A stretch of DNA of 64,000 nucleotides from Allobranchiibius sp. CTAmp26 (GTDB lineage Bacteria > Actinomycetota > Actinomycetes > Actinomycetales > Dermatophilaceae). How positions within the stretch are numbered: the stretch's first letter is position 1; every line of letters starts with the position of its first letter. The notes below the pieces were generated by a model. It had not been told where the DNA came from. It was given only the letters and a program-made list of their open reading frames with translations, and did no database searches. Below are positions 47,114 to 55,263 of the stretch, piece by piece. The position numbers and the translations under genes are program-made. The DNA lies in NCBI RefSeq assembly GCF_017565405.1, contig NZ_JAGEKR010000010.1:124001-188000 (forward strand), given 5' to 3'.

Positions 47114-47854
47114 TCAGTCCTCCATGTTCTTCATCAGGTCCAGCACCCGCGCCTCGGTCGGGTCGCGCATCTCGTTGACGATGTCGCCGTCGGCGAGGAA
47201 GAGCACCCGATCGGCGTACGCCGCGGCGCGCGGGTCGTGGGTGACAACTACCACCGTCTGCCCGAGGCGGTCGACGGAGCTGCGCAGGATGCCCAGCACC
47301 TCCGCGGAGGAGCGGGAGTCCAGGTTGCCGGTCGGCTCGTCGCCGAAGACGATGTCGGGCTGGGAGGCGAGGGCCCGGGCGCACGCCACCCGCTGCTGCT
47401 GACCACCGGAGAGCTCGCTCGGACGGTGTCCCAGCCGATCGCGGATGCCGAGGGTGTCGACGACGGTGTCGAGCCACTCCCGGTCCGGCTTCCTCCCGGC
47501 GAGGTCCATCGGCAGGGTGATGTTCTCCAGGGCGGTGAGCGTCGGCACGAGGTTGAAGGACTGGAAGACGAAGCCGATCCGGTCTCGTCGAAGCGCGGTC
47601 ATCTTGTTGTCCGAGAGTCCCGACAGCTCCGCGTCGCCGATGCTCACCGACCCGGACGAGACCGAGTCGAGGCCGGCCAGACAGTGCATCAACGTCGACT
47701 TGCCCGAGCCGGACGGCCCCATGATCGCGGTGAACTCACCCCGTACCAGTTCGACGTTGACGCCGTTCAACGCCTGCACCGTGGTGCCGCCGCTCCCGTA
47801 GGTCTTGACCAGATCGACAGCGCGCGCGGCGATCTGCGTGGTCGTCGTGGTCAT
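47114..47854 (-). CDS. ABC transporter ATPase, MacB/LolD type
   Basis: 246 aa. Walker A GPSGSGKST, signature LSGGQQQR, Walker B IVFGDEPTGNLDSRSS, and H-loop VVVTHDPRAA. Powers the downstream double-FtsX permease. ATG 47854 with a GGAAGG Shine-Dalgarno. First gene of the pair. Confidence 0.95.
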   Translation of the reverse strand: MTTTTTQIAARAVDLVKTYGSGGTTVQALNGVNVELVRGEFTAIMGPSGSGKSTLMHCLAGLDSVSSGSVSIGDAELSGLSDNKMTALRRDRIGFVFQSFNLVPTLTALENITLPMDLAGRKPDREWLDTVVDTLGIRDRLGHRPSELSGGQQQRVACARALASQPDIVFGDEPTGNLDSRSSAEVLGILRSSVDRLGQTVVVVTHDPRAAAYADRVLFLADGDIVNEMRDPTEARVLDLMKNMED

Positions 47855-47989
47855 GTGGGGAGCCTTCCGTGGCGGCCGTCCGTGGGCGATGCCGGTCGTC
47901 GTGAACCGCCCCTGATGATTGTCACCCATGGCGCCGACACCCGTCGGCGGCGGTGCGACGCTGTCGCACCCGGGGGTTACGTTTCCGGT

Positions 47990-49090
47990 ATGCCGCCCGG
48001 CCACCGTCCGCCCCGCACCGTCACGACCGCGCATCTGCGCCTGCGACCGATGACGGACGACGACGCGCTGGATCCGCGGATCCTGAGGTGGCACACCGAC
48101 CCTCGCGGATACGAGCTGATGTACGAGCGGCCCTACCGCGACACCGCGACCGCGACCGCCCGGTTGCGGTCGTGGGCCGCGCGGTGGGGCAGTGTCGGCG
48201 TGGGCTACTGGATCGCAGAGCGTGACGGCCTCCCGGTCGGCATCGGCGGGGTCGACCCGTTGCAGCACGAGGGTCGCGACCACCTCAACCTCTACTACCG
48301 TCTCGACCCCTCGGCCCGTGGTCAGGGGTTCGCCCGCGAGATCGCCACCGCTGCAACGGCATACGCCGCCGAGTGGTGGCCCGATCGTTCGGTCGTCGCG
48401 CGGATCGCGCCGACCAACGGACCGTCGCTGAAGGTCGCGCGGGCCGCAGGCCTCGTCGACCTCGGACCGCGACGGGCACCGCAGGATCCAGGCGACCTGC
48501 CCGCCCCGCGCTTCCTGCGCTCACCCTTCGCTCGGGTCGGTCCGGTCCATGCCGGCGACAGCGCGTACGACGAGCTACTCGACCTGTGGTGCCGGGTCAA
48601 CGACAGCGGCGGCGCCGTCGGTTTCGAGCCTCGTGCTCCTCGCGAGGCGGTCGCCGAGGCGCTCGACCGGCACCTGACGGATCCGCACACGACGCTGGTG
48701 CGGTTGCACGCTCCGACGACCCGCGGGCAGGACGACCCCCCGGCGACCGGGCCGCTGCTCGGGTTCGGCTTCGTGGTGCTGGCATCGCATTTCGCGATGC
48801 GCCACCGGTGCTCCCTGATGCGGGTGATGACCGACCCCGACCAGCGGGGAGTGAATCTCGGACGGCTGCTGATGAGCGCGTTGCACGCCCGGGCCCGTAA
48901 GCACGGACGCGAGCTGGTGCAGATCGACTACCGCGGCGGCACGGGGCTAGGCGCGTTCTACGAACGCTGCGGCTACGTCGAGACCGGGAGGATGCCCGGC
49001 GGGTTGCGGTTCAGTTTCGGGGACCGCGATGACGTGGCAATGACCCGCCGTCTCGACGGGCTGCCGCTGCCGGGCTCGACCAACACCTGA
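47990..49090 (+). CDS. Tandem GNAT acetyltransferase
   Basis: 366 aa with two GNAT domains. Domain 1 (about 12-165): LRLRPMTDDD, ERDGLPVGIGGVDP, RGQGFAREIATAA, NGPSLKVARAAGLVDL. Domain 2 (about 190-350): LLGFGFVVL, DPDQRGVNLGRLLMSALHARAR. One domain is probably catalytic and the other structural, but which is unclear. Substrate unknown. TACGTT (47978-47983) lies 6 nt before the ATG: leaderless. Confidence 0.88.
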   Translation: MPPGHRPPRTVTTAHLRLRPMTDDDALDPRILRWHTDPRGYELMYERPYRDTATATARLRSWAARWGSVGVGYWIAERDGLPVGIGGVDPLQHEGRDHLNLYYRLDPSARGQGFAREIATAATAYAAEWWPDRSVVARIAPTNGPSLKVARAAGLVDLGPRRAPQDPGDLPAPRFLRSPFARVGPVHAGDSAYDELLDLWCRVNDSGGAVGFEPRAPREAVAEALDRHLTDPHTTLVRLHAPTTRGQDDPPATGPLLGFGFVVLASHFAMRHRCSLMRVMTDPDQRGVNLGRLLMSALHARARKHGRELVQIDYRGGTGLGAFYERCGYVETGRMPGGLRFSFGDRDDVAMTRRLDGLPLPGSTNT

Positions 49091-49110
49091 CCGAGCCGAG
49101 CTCACGCGAC

Positions 49111-49146
49111 GAGAAGGCCCGACGGTCGACGCCGTCGGGCCTTCTC
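49111..49146. terminator. Bidirectional terminator after GNAT
   Basis: Perfect 15-bp stem GAGAAGGCCCGACGG/CCGTCGGGCCTTCTC with a 6-nt loop, between convergent genes. Confidence 0.85.
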
Positions 49147-49157
49147 ATGCGGATCCC

Positions 49158-49868
49158 TCAGTAGACGTAGACCTGTTCGCTCATCTGCAGACCGCCGCCG
49201 GAGATGAGGTAGTCCTGGGCCGCCGTGGAGACCCGGCAGCACCCGTGCGAGTCGGGGTACGGCGGGATGCTCGGCGAACCGTGCACGGCGATGCCGCCCA
49301 CGAAGTAGAAGGGCTTGTACAACCCGCCGAGCGGACCGTAGACCCAACCCGTCGTGGTCTTGCGGTAGATCTTGAAGTTGCCGGACGGGGTACGCGCGAT
49401 GGCCGGGTGGCCCATGTAGTTGAACGTCCGGCCGGAGCCGGTGGAGGTGTTCAGAGTGATCGCGCTACGTCCGCCACGCGCGACGAGCAACAGCTGACGA
49501 GTCTTGTCGATCTCGATGTGGTTGCCGGAGTAGCGCGGCGTCGGGCGGTACTTGCCGTCGATGGCGGTCCAGGTAGCGGCGTCGATGATGCCGGTGCGAC
49601 TGATCCCGTTGGCCTTCTGCACGGCCCACACCGCCTGCTGGACGACGAACCCGAACTGGCCGTCCATCGCGCCGCACCAGTAGCCGGTGTTCCACATGGC
49701 GTGCTGTGCCGCCAGCACCCAGTTGCCGGACGACCCCATCTTCAGCACCGGTCGGGTGGTGGTGGTCGCCGCCCCGGCGGGTGCCGCGATCGCCGCCCCA
49801 CCGGCGATCGCGAGGGCGGAGGTGCCGACCGTGGTGGCGAGGAGGGTACGTCGATCGATGGCAGTCAT
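49158..49868 (-). CDS. L,D-transpeptidase with peptidoglycan-binding domain, exported by Tat
   Basis: 236 aa. Signal with Tat-like DRRTLLATT (residues 5-13) and an Ala-rich hydrophobic core. A PG_binding_1 domain (about 45-105) precedes a YkuD catalytic domain (about 115-236). Active site: H196-G197 (AVHGSPSIP) and S207-H208-G209-C210-C211-R212, the catalytic Cys being C210. It would make 3-3 crosslinks in the wall. The extra Cys directly after the catalytic one is unusual. ATG 49868 gives the Tat signal. Confidence 0.9.
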   Translation of the reverse strand: MTAIDRRTLLATTVGTSALAIAGGAAIAAPAGAATTTTRPVLKMGSSGNWVLAAQHAMWNTGYWCGAMDGQFGFVVQQAVWAVQKANGISRTGIIDAATWTAIDGKYRPTPRYSGNHIEIDKTRQLLLVARGGRSAITLNTSTGSGRTFNYMGHPAIARTPSGNFKIYRKTTTGWVYGPLGGLYKPFYFVGGIAVHGSPSIPPYPDSHGCCRVSTAAQDYLISGGGLQMSEQVYVY

Positions 49869-49968
49869 GATTCCCCAGGTGCAGAAGGAGTACGCCGAGC
49901 CAGGCCGCGGCCAACGCCTCGTAGCTGTATGTCCGGGATCCCCCGGTACCACACAGCTTAGACGTTTG

Positions 49969-49991
49969 AAAGGACATTGCGGTTGTCCTTT
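49969..49991 (-). terminator. Hairpin after pdxY
   Basis: Stem AAAGGACA/TGTCCTTT with a 7-nt loop, 20 bp past the pdxY stop on the minus strand. A-rich flank on one side gives it a weak U-run. Confidence 0.6.
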
Positions 49992-50010
49992 TCCACCGGG
50001 GCCGACCGGC

Positions 50011-50856
50011 TCAGAGAGGGCGCGCCTCGAACCGGCCGCCGGGGTGCGCGATCGCCTCCTGGGCGCCGATCAACTGCAGTTCGCGGGTGCCGGCCGCGTG
50101 GGTCGCCTCGATGATCGCGAAGACGGAGTCGGCGGTGGTGGACAAGGCGTGGGCGACCCCCTCGGTCATCACCCGCGCCAAGAAGATGGCCGCGGTCGCG
50201 TCGCCGCACCCGCTGACGTGCAGCGGCATGAGCGGGGTGGTCACCTGGAAGGCACCCGCACGACCCACCGCCACCATCTGCACCGAGTCGGCCGGCGTCT
50301 GGTCCGTCTGCACGGACGTGACCAGGACCGTGTCCGGACCCTGTCTGCGCAGTGTCTCCACGGCCGCGAGCAGATCGGCGACCGAACGGATCGAGCTGCC
50401 GGTCAGGTACTCCAGCTCGAACTGGTTGGGCGTGAGGATGTCCGCCGCGGGCACGATGCGGTCGCGCATCAACTCCGGGATCCCCGCCTGCACGTAGAAG
50501 CCGCGCCCGACGTCCCCCATCACCGGGTCGGCGCAGTAAACCGCCGCCGGGTTGGCCGACTTCACCCGGGCCACCGCGTCGAGGACCACTTCCGCGACGG
50601 CCGGGGCGCCCTGGTAGCCCGACAGCACGGCGTCGCACTCGGGCAGCACCCCGCGTTCCTCGATGCCGGTGATGACGTCGGCCACCGTCTGCGGCTCCAG
50701 GACGATGCCGCGCCACTCGCCGTACCCCGTGTGGTTGGAGAAGTGCACGGTGTGCACCGGCCACACCTCATGCCCGAGACGCTGCAACGGGAAGACGGCG
50801 GAGCTGTTGCCGGCGTACCCGTAGGCGACCGAGGACTGGATGGACAGGACCTTCAC
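50011..50856 (-). CDS. pdxY: Pyridoxal kinase
   Basis: 281 aa ribokinase-fold enzyme that phosphorylates pyridoxal to PLP in the vitamin B6 salvage route. QSSVAYGYAGNSSAVFPLQRLG, HTVHFSNHTGYGEWRG, CADPVMGDVGRGFYV, LTPNQFELEYLTG, and the anion-hole/catalytic HVSGCGDATAA (D in GxGD). GTG start; TACCCT (minus strand, 50863-50868) is 6 nt upstream, implying a leaderless mRNA. Confidence 0.93.
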   Translation of the reverse strand: MKVLSIQSSVAYGYAGNSSAVFPLQRLGHEVWPVHTVHFSNHTGYGEWRGIVLEPQTVADVITGIEERGVLPECDAVLSGYQGAPAVAEVVLDAVARVKSANPAAVYCADPVMGDVGRGFYVQAGIPELMRDRIVPAADILTPNQFELEYLTGSSIRSVADLLAAVETLRRQGPDTVLVTSVQTDQTPADSVQMVAVGRAGAFQVTTPLMPLHVSGCGDATAAIFLARVMTEGVAHALSTTADSVFAIIEATHAAGTRELQLIGAQEAIAHPGGRFEARPL

Positions 50857-50920
50857 CAGCGCAGGGTATGACGCTCCCGGCGCCGGGTGCCCCGTTGCGG
50901 GCATGCGGGACAATCTCCGA

Positions 50921-51241
50921 ATGAGTGAATCGACCACCCCGCAGCAACTGTCCGACGACGCGGTCGTCCTCGACGTCCGCGAGCAGGACGAGTGGGACGC
51001 CGGCCACGCCCCCGGCGCGGTGCACATCCCGCTCGGAGACCTGCCGACCCGCCTCGATGATCTTCCGTCCGACGACACCACCCTGCCGGTCGTCTGCCGC
51101 TCGGGCGGTCGCTCCTCGCAGGCCGTGGCATGGCTCAGCCAGCAGGGGTTCGACGTCGCCAACCTCGAAGGCGGCATGCGTGCCTGGGCGTCCGCGGGCA
51201 AGCCGCTGACCGCCGATTCCGGCGAGCCGCGCGTGATCTGA
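50921..51241 (+). CDS. Rhodanese-domain protein
   Basis: 106 aa single rhodanese domain: VVLDVREQDEWDAGHAPGAVHIPLGDLP and the active-site loop VVCRSGGRSSQA with catalytic Cys. Transfers sulfane sulfur to a thiol acceptor in the cytosol. GACAAT (50909-50914) lies 6 nt before the ATG, consistent with leaderless initiation. Single gene divergent from pdxY. Confidence 0.93.
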   Translation: MSESTTPQQLSDDAVVLDVREQDEWDAGHAPGAVHIPLGDLPTRLDDLPSDDTTLPVVCRSGGRSSQAVAWLSQQGFDVANLEGGMRAWASAGKPLTADSGEPRVI

Positions 51242-51279
51242 CCTGCGCGCAGGTGTCGTCCGGGAGCTGCCCGACCGGG

Positions 51280-51474
51280 TCAGGTGCGGTTCTTGGCGAT
51301 CGTCCGACCGATCAGGGTGGCGACGACGAACGTGATGATCGCGACCACCACGAAGAAGACCAGCCCGACGCCGATCGCCGCACCGACGCTGCCGCCGGTC
51401 GCGATGGCGATCACGGCGTAGATGACCCCGGCGATCACGCCGGCGATGAGTCCACTGCGGACGTTCGGATTCAT
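51280..51474 (-). CDS. Small two-helix membrane protein
   Basis: 64 aa, nearly all membrane: two Val/Ile/Gly-rich helices (about 8-28 and 33-56) ending in a basic RTIAKNRT tail. No recognised family; resembles small envelope-stress membrane proteins of actinobacteria. A strong GGAGG 6 nt before ATG 51474 supports translation. Confidence 0.7.
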   Translation of the reverse strand: MNPNVRSGLIAGVIAGVIYAVIAIATGGSVGAAIGVGLVFFVVVAIITFVVATLIGRTIAKNRT

Positions 51475-51549
51475 GATTCCTCCGTCAGGCTCGGGTAGCC
51501 GACCCTACTGGCGCGAGAGCCCCCCGCGCCGTCGTTCCCGGCGCACGCG

Positions 51550-52410
51550 TCACTTGAGCAGCCGCGACATCCGGCGGTCCGCGAGCACCTTGCCGCCGGT
51601 CTGACAGGTCGCGCAGTACTGCATCGACCGGTCGGCGAACGACACCTCCCTGACCACGTCGCCACACACCGGACAGGCCTCGCCGGTGCGGCCGTGCACC
51701 CGCATGCCTGCCCGCTTGGCGTCCTTGAGGTCCTTCGCGGGTTTGCCGGAGGCCGTCGCCACCGCCGTGCGCAGGATCTGTTCCAAGGCGTCGTACAACA
51801 CCGAGACCTGCGCCTCCGACAGCGAGCCCGCGACGGCGTACGGCGACAGCTTGGCGGCGTGCAGCACCTCGTCGGAGTAGGCGTTGCCCACCCCGGCGAT
51901 GACGGACTGGTCGCGCAGCAGGCCCTTGATCTGGGTGCGCCGCCCGTCCAGGATCCCGGCGAACACCTCGCGGGTGAAGGTCTCGTGCAACGGGTCGGGG
52001 CCGAGCGAGGCGATGCCGGGCACGTCCTGCGGCGAGCGGACGACGTACGCGGCGAGGCGTTTCTGCGTGCCGGCCTCGGTGAGGTCGAAACCCGCGCCGT
52101 CGGAGAACCGGACGCGCAGGGCGATCGGGGACTTGCCCGGCCGCAGCATCGTCGCGGGCGACTGCTCGGACCAACGCAGCCAGCCCGCGCGCGCCAGATG
52201 GAAGATCAGGTGGATCCCGTCGGCGTCGATGTCGATGAACTTGCCGTGTCGCTCCACACCGGTCACCAGCAATCCCTGCAAGGCCTGGGGTGGTGGGTCG
52301 AACGTCTTCATCACGCTGAAGGAGCCGACCTCGACACCGGTCACCGCGAGATCGACCACGCGGGCGCGCAGGAAGTCGGTGAGCCCCTGCACCTCGGGCA
52401 GTTCGGGCAC
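51550..52410 (-). CDS. Fpg/Nei-family DNA glycosylase
   Basis: 286 aa bifunctional glycosylase/AP lyase for oxidised bases. The GTG at 52410 gives PELPEVQ, with catalytic Pro2-Glu3 exposed after Met removal. A C-terminal zinc finger has CPVCGDVV and CATCQTGG. QSVIAGVGNAYSDEVLHAAKLSP is the helix-two-turn-helix. It belongs to the actinobacterial Fpg/Nei clade; preference for 8-oxoG or thymine glycol cannot be told. SD GAGGAG lies 5 nt upstream. Confidence 0.92.
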   Translation of the reverse strand: MPELPEVQGLTDFLRARVVDLAVTGVEVGSFSVMKTFDPPPQALQGLLVTGVERHGKFIDIDADGIHLIFHLARAGWLRWSEQSPATMLRPGKSPIALRVRFSDGAGFDLTEAGTQKRLAAYVVRSPQDVPGIASLGPDPLHETFTREVFAGILDGRRTQIKGLLRDQSVIAGVGNAYSDEVLHAAKLSPYAVAGSLSEAQVSVLYDALEQILRTAVATASGKPAKDLKDAKRAGMRVHGRTGEACPVCGDVVREVSFADRSMQYCATCQTGGKVLADRRMSRLLK

Positions 52411-52503
52411 GTCATCTCCTCGGGCCGGCGGTGGCGGACCGTCGGGCACGCCCTGGCGACGACACTAGCCACCCCGTCCGACGACCGCGGGAGGACGACG
52501 AAG

Positions 52504-53205
52504 TCAGCCGTACGTCGGCTCCTGGGGCCACCCCACCGGGCTGTCCTCCCAGTCCTGCCGGCGTCCGTAGCAGGTCCGGTCCATGATGTGCGCGACCGGC
52601 AGGATCGCCTCGGTGCCCCGGGCGGTGGTCATGTACGTCAGATACGGGATGCCGTCGCGCAACAGGTAGTAGGAGTACCCGGGCAGCTGGCCCTCGGTGC
52701 CGGTGTCGTCGGTCTGCGTCCAGCCCCAGTCGTAGTGGTAGGTCGTCTTGTACGAGGAGACCCACCGGTGGTCCCAGCCACGCTCCTTCGCCCACCCCTG
52801 GAGCTTCTCGATCGGCGCCTGCGACACCATCGCGAACGAGATGCCCTCGTCGGTGAGCCGGCCCATGTTCGACGGCAGGTTGTCGACCGCCCAGGTGCAG
52901 CTGGGGCAGCCCTGCTCCCATTCGGGGTCGAACATCACGTGCTGGACCAGGAGCAACAGCCGGTCGCCGAACAGCTCCACCAGGCGCACCGGGCCGCACC
53001 GGCCGGCGAACACGTAGTCCTCGACCTGCACCATCGGCAGCCGGCGCCGCGCGGCGGACACCCGGTCGTCGTGCCGGGTGACCTCCTTCTCGAGCGCGAC
53101 CTGCGCGGCGAGTGCGGTGTCGAACTCGGCGCGTCCCACGGTCGGCGGCGCCGCCGCGGGCGGGTGCGTCCGGTCGACGGTCTCGACGGTCTCCTGATCG
53201 GTCAC
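52504..53205 (-). CDS. DUF899 thioredoxin-like protein
   Basis: 233 aa of the DUF899/AHPC-like family, with a thioredoxin fold: WEQGCPSCTWAVDNLPSNMG holds a CPSC pair as in thioredoxin sites, then FAMVSQAPIEKLQ and WVSSYKTTYHYDWG. Redox or peroxidase role is not proved. GTG 53205 is chosen: GGAGG lies 6 nt upstream, and TATCGT (minus strand, 53248-53253) would start the mRNA near 53244, which argues against the upstream ATG at 53244. Confidence 0.82.
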   Translation of the reverse strand: MTDQETVETVDRTHPPAAAPPTVGRAEFDTALAAQVALEKEVTRHDDRVSAARRRLPMVQVEDYVFAGRCGPVRLVELFGDRLLLLVQHVMFDPEWEQGCPSCTWAVDNLPSNMGRLTDEGISFAMVSQAPIEKLQGWAKERGWDHRWVSSYKTTYHYDWGWTQTDDTGTEGQLPGYSYYLLRDGIPYLTYMTTARGTEAILPVAHIMDRTCYGRRQDWEDSPVGWPQEPTYG

Positions 53206-53288
53206 GACGTCCTCCGACGGGTGCTCGGTGGCGGAAGGGACCATTCGACGATACGCGCGCCTGCGACGTACGGAAGGGGAAGTCGCGA

Positions 53289-53338
53289 ACAGCGGGAGTA
53301 GGTGCGCGCTCCTGCGAGCGCGCCCCTACCCCCGCTGT
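53289..53338. terminator. Long hairpin (23-bp stem, two mismatches)
   Basis: Arms 53289-53311 and 53316-53338 with a 4-nt loop, just after the MFS stop on the minus strand. Core GCGCGCTC/GAGCGCGC is as in the hairpins at 33887 and 44513. Confidence 0.85.
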
Positions 53339-53347
53339 GGACCTGGC

Positions 53348-54664
53348 TCAGCCGCGGATCGTCCGCTCGTGCTCGCGCTCGACGTCGTCCAGCGCACCGG
53401 CCGCGCCGCCGAGCTCGTCGCCGACCTCGCCCGCGACCTGCGCGTCGTCCTCCGCGTGGCGGTGTCCGTCCTCGTCCATCCCGCGATCCGCGGCGGCCAG
53501 CGTCCGGTGCGCGGTGGACAACAACGCCGCCGCGATCAACGCGGCGACCGCCGCGAGCGCGAACGGAACGTGCAGGTTGAAGTGCTCGACCAGCTTGCCC
53601 GCGGCGAACGGCGCCAGGCCGCCGCCGATGAAGCGGACGAATCCGTACGCCGCGGACGCGACGGGTCGCTCGACCGGCGAGATCACCATCACGGCCTGGG
53701 TGGTCAGCGTGTTGTTGATCCCGATGAAGATGCCGGCGGTGACGACGGCCGCGATCAGCACGGTGCGGTTCGTCGGCCAGATCGCGATCACGGCGAGATC
53801 GACCGCGAAGAGCCCGAGCGCGACGTACAAGGTGGGAGCGGTGCCGAAGCGACGCTGCAGATTCGGGGCGCCGAACACCGCGAAGAGGGCCACGAGGACA
53901 CCCCAGGCGAAGAAGACCAGCCCCAGCTTGATCGCGGACAGGTGCATCGGGAACGGCGCATACCCGAGCATCGTGAAGAAGGCCCAGTTGTAGAAGAGCG
54001 CCGCCAGACCCATCGTCAGCAGCCCGCGGTGCCGCAGCGCGGCCAGCGGAGCAGTGATCGAGGTGCGGTGCTGCGGTTTCGGGGTGTCCGGCAGGAAGAG
54101 CACCGTTGCCACGAGCGCGATCGCCATCAGCACGGAGACGCCGAAGAAGGGACCGCGCCAGCTCCACGTGCCGAGCAGTCCGCCGAGCAGCGGACCGACC
54201 GCGATGCCGACACCCAGGGCGGTCTCGTAGAGGATGATCGCGCCGGCGAACCCGCCCGTGGCGGACGACACGATCACGGCCAGGGAGGTCGCGATGAAGA
54301 GTGCGTTGCCGAGGCCCCACCCGGCACGGAAGCCGACGATCCCGCCGATCGACCCGGCCGAGCCCGCGAGCGCGGCGAAGACCACGATCAGCGCCAGGCC
54401 CGCGATGAGGGTCTTCTTCGCCCCGATCGTGCTGGACACGGCGTTGGTGACCAGCATCGCGACGGCGGTGACCACCAGATAGCTGGTGAAGAGAAGGGTG
54501 GTCTGGCTGGGCGTCGCGTGCAGCTGGCTGGAGATCGCCGGCAGGATCGGGTCGACCAGACCGATGCCCATGAAGGACACCACGCAGGCGAACGCTACGG
54601 CGTACACCGCCTTGGGCTGGTGGAACATGCCGGAGTCGCCGCTCTCAGGAGATTTCGCGTGCAT
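53348..54664 (-). CDS. MFS efflux transporter under MarR control
   Basis: 438 aa, 12 membrane helices (about 20-385) with a long hydrophilic C-terminal tail (about 386-438, rich in Asp/Glu/His). DHA1-type opening GIGLVDPILPAIS. Likely exports a toxic compound. The start at 54664 has GAGGA 6 nt upstream; an earlier in-frame ATG at 54685 lies inside the operator. A MarR gene lies just upstream and both share the operator ATAG-N5-CTAT. Confidence 0.9.
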   Translation of the reverse strand: MHAKSPESGDSGMFHQPKAVYAVAFACVVSFMGIGLVDPILPAISSQLHATPSQTTLLFTSYLVVTAVAMLVTNAVSSTIGAKKTLIAGLALIVVFAALAGSAGSIGGIVGFRAGWGLGNALFIATSLAVIVSSATGGFAGAIILYETALGVGIAVGPLLGGLLGTWSWRGPFFGVSVLMAIALVATVLFLPDTPKPQHRTSITAPLAALRHRGLLTMGLAALFYNWAFFTMLGYAPFPMHLSAIKLGLVFFAWGVLVALFAVFGAPNLQRRFGTAPTLYVALGLFAVDLAVIAIWPTNRTVLIAAVVTAGIFIGINNTLTTQAVMVISPVERPVASAAYGFVRFIGGGLAPFAAGKLVEHFNLHVPFALAAVAALIAAALLSTAHRTLAAADRGMDEDGHRHAEDDAQVAGEVGDELGGAAGALDDVEREHERTIRG

Positions 54665-54683
54665 CGCCGTCCTCGTCAAATGC

Positions 54684-54696
54684 ATAGTTTTTCTAT
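54684..54696. promoter_or_regulatory. MarR operator 1 (before the MFS gene)
   Basis: ATAG-TTTTT-CTAT palindrome, 20 bp before the MFS start. Same ATAG-N5-CTAT form as 55189-55201 by the MarR start. Confidence 0.6.
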
Positions 54697-54739
54697 ACGT
54701 TAGCGTGCGGGCTGATCCTCCGGCAACCCGGTACGGCGG

Positions 54740-55177
54740 TCAGTCCGCCTTTTCCTCCGACCGGGCGATGATGCGCTCGATCAGCGCGGTGGCCTGGGCC
54801 ACCGAGTCCCGCTCGGCGTCGGTGAGCGTGTCGAAGACCGGTGCCAGCGTCGCCCGGCGCGCCGTCCGCACCTTGTTGAGAACGGCCCGGCCGGCGGAGG
54901 TGACGTCGATCAGCGCCACCCGGGCGTCGTTCGGGTCCGAACGACGCCGCACCCATCCGGCCGCCTCGACGCGCTGCACCTGGGTGGTCATGGTCGGCTG
55001 GCTGCAGTGATCGGCGGCGGCGAGGTCGCCGATCCGTGCGGGGCCGATCTCCTCCACGAGCGACAGCAGTCGGGCCTGTGCCGGCGGCGTGTCGAAGTCC
55101 GCGTGCCGCGTGGCCCAGCGGTTGAGGCGGGCGACCGCCAGCAACAGCCTGGCGCCCGTGTCGTCCACATTCGTCAT
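54740..55177 (-). CDS. MarR-family regulator
   Basis: 145 aa winged-helix protein: RIGDLAAADHCSQPTMTTQVQRVEAAGWVRRRSDPNDARVALIDVT is the MarR HTH and wing with the conserved DxRxxxxxLT-like segment (DARVALIDVT). It sits directly upstream of, and in line with, an MFS efflux gene, and one operator lies at each gene. Likely autorepresses and represses the pump until bound by a toxic ligand. TAAGCT lies 6 nt before its ATG: leaderless. Confidence 0.92.
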   Translation of the reverse strand: MTNVDDTGARLLLAVARLNRWATRHADFDTPPAQARLLSLVEEIGPARIGDLAAADHCSQPTMTTQVQRVEAAGWVRRRSDPNDARVALIDVTSAGRAVLNKVRTARRATLAPVFDTLTDAERDSVAQATALIERIIARSEEKAD

Positions 55178-55188
55178 CGGCTCAGCTT

Positions 55189-55201
55189 ATAGAGCAGCTA
55201 T
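55189..55201. promoter_or_regulatory. MarR operator 2 (before the MarR gene)
   Basis: ATAG-AGCAG-CTAT, overlapping the upstream edge of the -10 box (TAAGCT, minus strand, 55184-55189). Binding there would block transcription of MarR. Confidence 0.6.
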
Positions 55202-55263
55202 CCAGCCCGAGACGCTTACGGCGGATCGACATGCCGATGATCGGCTCTGCGATCTCGCCCCGG

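Noticed and set aside
45239-49090. 1283-codon plus-strand frame across the ABC transporter genes
   Set aside because: It is antisense to clear permease and ATPase genes until about 47990; only its end is real (GNAT).
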